Source: Pseudonocardiales bacterium (GTDB lineage Bacteria; Actinomycetota; Actinomycetes; Mycobacteriales; Jatrophihabitantaceae). From it: 5,841 bases of DNA. Shown in pieces: positions 1 through 5,841 of the stretch (its first letter is position 1; every line of letters starts with the position of its first letter). Below the pieces are notes generated by a model. It saw only the letters and a list, made by a program, of their open reading frames with translations. It was not told the DNA's origin and ran no database searches. Made by a program: the position numbers and the translations under genes. The DNA is taken from the NCBI GenBank assembly GCA_030840415.1, contig JAVEEO010000027.1:1-5841 (forward strand). The letters run 5' to 3'.

Positions 1-78
1 CGCCTGGTCAACCGATGCTGCCAGGTCAACCGGCGACGGCAGCACGGCCGGCGCCTCCAGCACGGGTGTCTCGGTCAT
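1..78 (-). CDS. Partial hypothetical protein, N-terminus only
   Basis: An ATG at 78-76 opens a minus-strand frame that stays open for 26 codons to the window edge. The visible residues begin MTETPVLEAPAVLPSPVD and contain a short repeat, PVDLAASVDQA, matched by a 9-base direct repeat at 6-14 and 24-32. No domain can be recognised in so short a piece. Support for the start is a TAGTGT box (minus strand, 91-86) seven bases before the ATG, which fits a leaderless transcript; there is no clear Shine-Dalgarno sequence. It lies 92 bases downstream of lepB on the same strand. In related actinobacteria a RecB-like nuclease gene often lies near trmI and the M50 protease, so that is one possible identity, but nothing in these 26 codons shows it. 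It could also be a chance open frame. Confidence 0.4.
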   Translation of the reverse strand, partial: MTETPVLEAPAVLPSPVDLAASVDQA

Positions 79-85
79 GCCGGCA

Positions 86-91
86 ACACTA
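86..91 (-). promoter_or_regulatory. Candidate -10 box of the left-edge partial gene
   Basis: The minus strand reads TAGTGT, matching the actinobacterial TANNNT -10 pattern. It ends seven bases before the ATG at 78, so transcription would begin at or next to the start codon. No convincing -35 element is visible at 17-19 bases. Confidence 0.35.
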
Positions 92-170
92 GGCGGGGGT
101 ACCGACAGAATCTCCGAACCGGCCCGCGCGTCGGATGCGCCATAGCCCGTGCCGGCGCCGGTCAGCTCCA

Positions 171-1025
171 TCACAGCCAGCGCAGGTGCTTGATCGGCCA
201 GCTGACCGCCACCGAGCGTCCCACGATGGAGGAACCGGGGATCACCCCGAACACCCGGGAGTCCAGCGAGTCGCAGCGGTTGTCGCCCATCACGAAGTAC
301 TTGCCGGTCGGCACCCGGACGGCGGCGAAGTCCGCGGTACCTCCGCAGGCCGGGTTGACATACGGCTCGGGAAGCGCCTTGGCCCCGACGAACACCCGGC
401 CGTCGTGCCCGCTGATGGTCTCGCCGGGTAGTCCGATCACCCGCTTGATCAGCTGCGCGTCCTCCGGCGGGGCCAGCGGCGGCCGGTTGAAGACCACCAC
501 GTCCGAGCGGGCGACGGAACCGAACCGGTAGGACAGCTTGTCGACCACCACCAGATCCGGCTCGCAGTGCTGGCAGCCGTGCAGGGTCGGTTCCATCGAG
601 GCCGACGGAATGTAGTACGAGGCGACCACGAACATCCGCAAGACCACCACCGTGACCACGACCGCGAGGACGAACCCGAGCGCGTGCACCAGCCGGCTGG
701 CACGCCGGGTCCGTCGCTGCGTGCCCGACCGGCGGGCGGTGTCCTCCGGGGCCGCCGGGCCGGGGACGGTTTCAGGTACGGCAGTTTCAGGCACGGAAGT
801 TTCAGGCACGGAAGTTTCAGGCCCGGCCGCTTCAGGCCCGGCAGCTTCGGAAGCAGCGGACCCGGGTGCCTCGACAGCCGGCGCGTCGGCGGCTGGCAAT
901 CCGGCAGCCGGCGGCTCGGAAGCCGACCGAGCCTTGGCCGCGCGCCGCTCGGCGACCCGGGCCTGGATGCGGGCGTGCAGGTCAGCCTCGGGACCCTCGT
1001 CCGCCGGCCGTGCGCGTGCTGCCAC
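171..1025 (-). CDS. lepB: Type I signal peptidase with long Pro/Ala/Glu-rich N-terminal region
   Basis: This 284-residue serine protease (family S26A) removes signal peptides from secreted preproteins at the outer face of the cytoplasmic membrane. The order is a charged, Pro/Ala/Glu-rich cytoplasmic region (1-110, with pentapeptide repeats at about 61-87), one membrane segment (about 113-135), then the catalytic domain. All signature boxes are present: IPSASMEPTL with catalytic Ser143, DLVVVDKLSYRF, KRVIGLPGE with general-base Lys194, and VMGDNRCDSLDSR. Four cysteines lie in the exported domain (151, 154, 227, 251); 151 and 154 form a CxxC just after the catalytic Ser box, as I recall for mycobacterial LepB. 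The start is taken as GTG at 1025 because no ATG, GTG or TTG lies in frame just upstream; a TAGCCT box eight bases before it suggests leaderless translation. The frame stays open far upstream, but that part is antisense to the M50 gene. The gene is divergent from the M50 protease. Family identity is secure; the exact start is less so. Confidence 0.93.
   Translation of the reverse strand: MAARARPADEGPEADLHARIQARVAERRAAKARSASEPPAAGLPAADAPAVEAPGSAASEAAGPEAAGPETSVPETSVPETAVPETVPGPAAPEDTARRSGTQRRTRRASRLVHALGFVLAVVVTVVVLRMFVVASYYIPSASMEPTLHGCQHCEPDLVVVDKLSYRFGSVARSDVVVFNRPPLAPPEDAQLIKRVIGLPGETISGHDGRVFVGAKALPEPYVNPACGGTADFAAVRVPTGKYFVMGDNRCDSLDSRVFGVIPGSSIVGRSVAVSWPIKHLRWL
770..844 (-). repeat. 15-base tandem repeat inside lepB
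   Basis: Five tandem 15-base units (770-784, 785-799, 800-814, 815-829, 830-844) lie in the lepB N-terminal region. The plus-strand unit is TTTCAGGCACGGAAG; units 2 and 3 are identical and the others differ at a few positions. A sixth unit at 845-859 is badly decayed. On the coding strand each unit encodes a pentapeptide of the form (V/G)PE(T/A)(S/A/V), so copy-number changes keep the reading frame and only alter the length of the cytoplasmic linker before the membrane segment. Confidence 0.9.
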
Positions 1026-1033
1026 AGTCGCAC

Positions 1034-1060
1034 AGGCTAAACCGTCCGGGTGTGTGTCAC
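1034..1060 (-). promoter_or_regulatory. Candidate lepB promoter
   Basis: On the minus strand GTGACA (1060-1055) is followed after 15 bases by TAGCCT (1039-1034), which ends eight bases before the lepB GTG. The spacer is shorter than the usual 17, so the -35 assignment is weak; the -10 match to TANNNT and its distance from the start codon are the better evidence. There is no Shine-Dalgarno sequence ahead of this GTG. Confidence 0.35.
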
Positions 1061-1127
1061 CGGTGGCCGGTAGCCTCCGGGGCCGCGTCGAGTGCGTAGA
1101 TGGGGCAGGCGGGTGGCGCCGGCCTCG

Positions 1128-1133
1128 TAGGAT
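1128..1133 (+). promoter_or_regulatory. Candidate -10 box (or overlapping Shine-Dalgarno) of the M50 gene
   Basis: TAGGAT at 1128-1133 matches TANNNT and ends six bases before the GTG at 1140, the spacing expected for a leaderless transcript. The same bases contain AGGA seven bases before the GTG, which could serve as a ribosome binding site if transcription starts further upstream. The sequence alone does not decide between the two. No good -35 is seen. Confidence 0.4.
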
Positions 1134-1139
1134 CAGGGC

Positions 1140-3366
<2,227 letters not shown>

Positions 3367-3370
3367 CCGT

Positions 3371-3384
3371 GCTGTCCGGACAGC
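3371..3384. other. Perfect 14-base palindrome after trmI
   Basis: GCTGTCCGGACAGC is its own reverse complement and begins four bases after the trmI stop. As RNA it could make a five-pair stem with a CCGG tetraloop, followed at a few bases by TTT. It may assist termination of trmI or be a protein-binding site; neither is shown. Confidence 0.4.
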
Positions 3385-3426
3385 TGTGCTTTCCCGTGGC
3401 CGAACCTGGCACCGTCAGGCCCGCCC

Positions 3427-3480
3427 GGCGATCTTCATCGATATCGACGGCCAGGACGACCGAAACCGATGAAGATCGCC
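3427..3480. terminator. Bidirectional hairpin terminator between trmI and ferredoxin gene
   Basis: The arms at 3427-3446 and 3461-3480 are complementary at 18 of 20 positions, with a perfect 14-base outer stem starting GGCGATCTTCATCG and a 14-base loop. The hairpin lies 60 bases past the trmI stop and 13 bases past the ferredoxin stop, exactly where two converging transcripts need to end. Neither side has a T-tract, as is common for actinobacterial hairpin terminators. Confidence 0.75.
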
Positions 3481-3493
3481 AACCGCGCGAGTC

Positions 3494-3814
3494 TCAGGCG
3501 TCCGGGCCGGCCACCGGCACCCCGTCGCGGGTCCGGGCCACGTGGATGCAGTTGCCTGGGCACTCCTTGGCCGAGTCCAGCACGTCCAGGCGCAGGTTGG
3601 CCGGCACCTCGACCCGAGCGCCGTCGCTCTGCTTGAGCTCGCCCTCGGCGTCCTTGACGTAGGCCAGGCCGTCGACGTCGAACTCGAAGACCTCGGGGGC
3701 GTACTGCACGCACAGACCGTCACCGGTGCACAGCTGCTGGTCGATCCATACCTCGAGCGGCTCGGGCCGAGTGGCGCCTGCCCCCGCGCCCGCCCCTGAC
3801 ACTGCCCCTGTCAC
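3494..3814 (-). CDS. 3Fe-4S single-cluster ferredoxin
   Basis: This 106-residue soluble protein carries single electrons through an iron-sulfur cluster. The first cluster motif is C29-x2-D32-x2-C35 (CTGDGLC): Asp replaces the second Cys, which normally gives a 3Fe-4S cluster. The remaining ligand is most likely Cys85 in KECPGNC, with Pro following as is usual; Cys89 is an extra cysteine. Between them lies the acidic segment PEVFEFDVDGLAYVKD, typical of the class. The first 19 residues are Gly/Ala-rich and probably unstructured. The GTG at 3814 is supported by AAGGGG (minus strand, 3827-3822) seven bases ahead. Similar ferredoxins partner cytochromes P450 and other oxidoreductases, but none is encoded here. 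The gene is convergent with trmI and divergent from arc, a linkage seen across proteasome-bearing actinobacteria; its redox partner is unknown. Confidence 0.9.
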   Translation of the reverse strand: MTGAVSGAGAGAGATRPEPLEVWIDQQLCTGDGLCVQYAPEVFEFDVDGLAYVKDAEGELKQSDGARVEVPANLRLDVLDSAKECPGNCIHVARTRDGVPVAGPDA

Positions 3815-3821
3815 CGCATCG

Positions 3822-3827
3822 CCCCTT
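3822..3827 (-). promoter_or_regulatory. Ribosome binding site of the ferredoxin gene
   Basis: The minus strand reads AAGGGG, seven bases before the GTG at 3814. It decides the start, since no other start codon nearby has such a site and the ATG at 3819 is out of frame and stops after two codons. Confidence 0.7.
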
Positions 3828-3912
3828 ATCGCCGCACCTTCGCCGCCGCCACCTCCGGATTGCTCCGGTTGGCGCGGCGTAATGGATGTGTAACCACACT
3901 TGAGAGTAGTTG

Positions 3913-3950
3913 CCTCGCGATTTCACCTCGCGTGTGTAGGGTGAAAATCG
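3913..3950. promoter_or_regulatory. arc promoter region with repeats (possible operator)
   Basis: TAGGGT at 3937-3942 is a candidate plus-strand -10 box, giving arc a leader of about 48 bases. Around it are two kinds of repeat: CCTCGCG occurs directly at 3913-3919 and 3926-3932, and CGATTTCACC (3918-3927) is mirrored by GGTGAAAATCG (3940-3950) apart from one extra base. The inverted pair flanks and overlaps the -10 box, a position from which a bound protein could block transcription. No good -35 is found at 16-18 bases. The rest of the 182-base gap between the ferredoxin gene and arc shows no coding frame. Confidence 0.35.
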
Positions 3951-3983
3951 TGCAGGGCCCCCACTGCCCGGTGGGAGAAGTCG

Positions 3984-3989
3984 AAAGGG
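3984..3989 (+). promoter_or_regulatory. Ribosome binding site of arc
   Basis: AAAGGG lies seven bases before the ATG at 3997, a good match and spacing, and supports that start. Confidence 0.75.
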
Positions 3990-3996
3990 TAGCCAG

Positions 3997-5739
3997 ATGG
4001 CGGAAGAGTTCGGCAACGATCGAGGCTCAGGCGCGCCGGATGCGGCGGAACTCGCCTACGAGATCCAGATCCTGCGTGCCCGGATCGCCGAATCCCCTCG
4101 TCAGATCCGTGCGTTGGAGGACCGGCTGGTCGAAACCCAGGCCCGGGTCGCCTCGCTGACCGACCGGAACGAGCGGCTGGCGGACACGCTGCGTGACGCT
4201 CGCGACCAGCTCGTCACCCTCAAGGAGGAGATCGACCGACTGGCGCAGCCGCCGTCCGGGTACGGGGTCTTCCTCGAGGCGGTGGACGAGCACAGCGTCG
4301 ACATCTTCACCGGCGGCCGCAAGCTGCGGGTCGCGGTCTCGCCCGAGGTCGGCATCGACACCCTCGAGCACGGCCAGGAGGTCATGCTCAACGAGGCCAT
4401 GAACATCGTCCAGGCGCGCGGCCACGAGCGGGCCGGCGAGGTGGTGATGCTCAAGGAGATCCTCGAGGGCGGCGACCGGGCCCTGGTGATCGGGCACACC
4501 GACGAGGAGCGGATCGTCCACATCGCCGACGTGCTGCGGGGCTCGCCGCTGCGGGTGGGGGACTCGCTGCTGCTGGAGCCGCGCTCGTCCTACGTCTACG
4601 AGCGGATCCCCAAGAGCGAGGTCGAGGAGCTGGTCCTCGAAGAGGTTCCCGACATCGACTACACCGACATCGGTGGTCTGGGCAAGCAGATCGAGCAGAT
4701 CCGCGACGCGGTGGAGCTGCCGTTCCTGCACGCCGACCTGTTCCGCGAGCACCAGCTGCGCCCGCCGAAGGGCATCCTGCTCTACGGCCCGCCCGGCTGT
4801 GGCAAGACCCTGATCGCCAAGGCGGTGGCGAACTCGCTGGCCAAGCAGGTCGCCCGGGTGCGTGGCGATTCGGAGAAGGGCCGCTCGTTCTTCCTCAACA
4901 TCAAGGGCCCGGAGCTGCTGAACAAGTACGTCGGCGAGACCGAGCGCCACATCCGGCTGGTGTTCCAGCGGGCCCGGGAGAAGGCCAGCGAGGGCACTCC
5001 GGTGATCGTGTTCTTCGACGAGATGGACTCGATCTTCCGCACCCGCGGCTCCGGGGTGTCCTCCGACGTCGAGAACACCATCGTGCCGCAGCTGCTGAGC
5101 GAGATCGACGGCGTCGAGGGCCTGGAGAACGTGATCGTGATCGGCGCGTCCAACCGCGAGGACATGATCGACCCGGCGATCCTGCGGCCGGGCCGGCTGG
5201 ACGTCAAGATCAAGATCGAGCGACCGGACGCCGAGGCGGCCCGCGACATCTTCGCCAAGTACATCCTGCCCAGCCTGCCGATCCACGCCGACGATCTCGC
5301 CGAGCACGGCGGGTCGGCCGAGGCGACCGTCACGGCGATGATCCAGCACACCGTGGAGCGGATGTACACCGAGAGCGAGGAGAACCGCTTCCTCGAGGTG
5401 ACCTACGCCAACGGCGACAAGGAGACGCTGTACTTCAAGGACTTCAACTCCGGCGCGATGATCCAGAACATCGTCGACCGGGGCAAGAAGATGGCGATCA
5501 AGGACCTGCTGACCACCGGCCAGCGCGGCCTGCGGATGCAGCACCTGCACGCCGCCTGCATCGACGAGTTCCGCGAGAACGAGGACCTGCCCAACACCAC
5601 CAACCCCGACGACTGGGCACGAATCTCGGGCAAGAAGGGCGAGCGGATCGTCTACATCCGGACCCTGATCTCCGGCGCCAAGGGCAGCGAGTCCGGCCGC
5701 GCGATCGACACCATCTCCAACACCGGCCAGTACCTGTAG
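3997..5739 (+). CDS. arc: Proteasome-associated AAA+ ATPase (ARC/Mpa)
   Basis: This 580-residue ATPase forms a hexameric ring that recognises Pup-tagged proteins, unfolds them and threads them into the 20S proteasome. A coiled coil at about 18-84 (heptad-rich, from [12 protein letters not shown]) binds Pup. Tandem OB folds occupy about 86-205. The AAA module follows: Walker A GPPGCGKT (264-271), pore loop KYVGE with Tyr311-Val312-Gly313, Walker B VIVFFDE (336-342), sensor Asn386 in GASN, and arginine-finger candidates Arg397 and Arg400. The C-terminus ends in GQYL with penultimate Tyr579, the motif that docks into the proteasome alpha-ring. Length is slightly below mycobacterial Mpa (about 609). 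The ATG has a good ribosome binding site. dop, pup and the proteasome subunit genes normally follow; here the sequence downstream is instead an inverted, diverged copy of this gene's own 3' end. The gene itself appears intact. Confidence 0.97.
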   Translation: MAEEFGNDRGSGAPDAAELAYEIQILRARIAESPRQIRALEDRLVETQARVASLTDRNERLADTLRDARDQLVTLKEEIDRLAQPPSGYGVFLEAVDEHSVDIFTGGRKLRVAVSPEVGIDTLEHGQEVMLNEAMNIVQARGHERAGEVVMLKEILEGGDRALVIGHTDEERIVHIADVLRGSPLRVGDSLLLEPRSSYVYERIPKSEVEELVLEEVPDIDYTDIGGLGKQIEQIRDAVELPFLHADLFREHQLRPPKGILLYGPPGCGKTLIAKAVANSLAKQVARVRGDSEKGRSFFLNIKGPELLNKYVGETERHIRLVFQRAREKASEGTPVIVFFDEMDSIFRTRGSGVSSDVENTIVPQLLSEIDGVEGLENVIVIGASNREDMIDPAILRPGRLDVKIKIERPDAEAARDIFAKYILPSLPIHADDLAEHGGSAEATVTAMIQHTVERMYTESEENRFLEVTYANGDKETLYFKDFNSGAMIQNIVDRGKKMAIKDLLTTGQRGLRMQHLHAACIDEFRENEDLPNTTNPDDWARISGKKGERIVYIRTLISGAKGSESGRAIDTISNTGQYL

Positions 5740-5755
5740 GGATATCTCGGTTGAG

Positions 5756-5841
5756 CCGCCCGGCATCGGCTCCCTTGCCGCCAGAGACGAGGGTGCGGAT
5801 GTAGACGATTCGCTCGCCCTTCTTGCCCGAGATCCGCGCCC
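5756..5841 (-). pseudogene. Inverted, diverged fragment of an arc 3' end
   Basis: Read on the minus strand from the window edge, this segment encodes [20 protein letters not shown] followed by GKGADAGR, aligned without gaps to residues 541-568 of the adjacent arc product (23 of 28 identical; 71 of 86 bases identical by my count). Nine codons differ silently and five give mild replacements (Ile/Val, Ala/Gly, Ser/Ala, Glu/Asp, Ser/Ala), the pattern of selected protein-coding homologs. The last 12 codons, including the GQYL end, are missing: after the Gly-Arg pair the frame continues as [10 protein letters not shown] and runs on antisense into arc. It is therefore a truncated gene piece, with the rest outside the window, or one side of a chimeric assembly join. 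The 16 bases between it and the arc stop show nothing. Confidence 0.75.

Noticed and set aside
6..32. Direct repeat GGTCAACCG at the left edge as a possible CRISPR or iteron repeat
   Set aside because: Only two 9-base copies 18 bases apart, in phase with the open frame, so a short coding repeat explains it.
152..161. CCGGCGCCGG palindrome between lepB and the left-edge gene, considered as a terminator
   Set aside because: A ten-base all-G/C palindrome is expected by chance in DNA of this composition; it has no loop and no T-tract.
4027..5766. A 579-codon open frame on the minus strand covering almost all of arc
   Set aside because: It is the antisense shadow of a high-GC gene: its product is Leu/Val/Asp/Gly-rich with no recognisable domain, while arc on the plus strand has every AAA+ motif. 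Its start lies in the inverted arc fragment.

Overview
The window is high-GC DNA from a member of the Actinomycetota. The strongest evidence is a complete proteasome-activating ATPase gene (arc/mpa) ending in the Gly-Gln-Tyr-Leu signature. It sits next to its usual actinobacterial neighbours: a TrmI-type tRNA methyltransferase, a small 3Fe-4S ferredoxin and a site-2 protease with CBS domains. GTG starts are frequent, third codon positions are strongly G/C, and most promoters look like bare TANNNT -10 boxes close to the start codon. I cannot name a genus from the sequence.

Layout. On the minus strand, the first 26 codons of an unidentified gene run off the left edge (78 to 1). Upstream of it on the same strand is a type I signal peptidase gene, lepB (1025 to 171). 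A 114-base divergent intergenic region separates lepB from a plus-strand M50 site-2 protease (1140-2336). After a 67-base gap with its own promoter comes trmI (2404-3366, plus). A convergent gap with a strong hairpin follows. Then a minus-strand ferredoxin gene (3814 to 3494) faces arc (3997-5739, plus) across a 182-base divergent promoter region.

How the genes relate. Two membrane-associated proteases, LepB (cleaves on the outer face) and the site-2 protease (cleaves inside the membrane), are encoded back to back beside the ATPase that feeds pupylated proteins to the 20S proteasome. TrmI modifies A58 of tRNAs. The ferredoxin is an electron carrier of unknown partner that is commonly linked to arc. 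No single pathway joins all five; the best-supported theme is a conserved locus enriched for protein turnover.

The main oddity is at the right edge. The last 86 bases (5756-5841), read on the minus strand, encode a diverged copy of residues 541-568 of the arc product, in inverted orientation only 16 bases after the arc stop. Most differences are silent third-position changes, so this is a real homologous coding segment and not a simple fold-back of the same sequence. It lacks the last 12 codons of arc and displaces the expected dop-pup region. It is either a genuine inverted duplication or rearrangement, or a chimeric join at a contig end between two related arc genes. I found no clearly new biological system, RNA gene, CRISPR array or insertion sequence.
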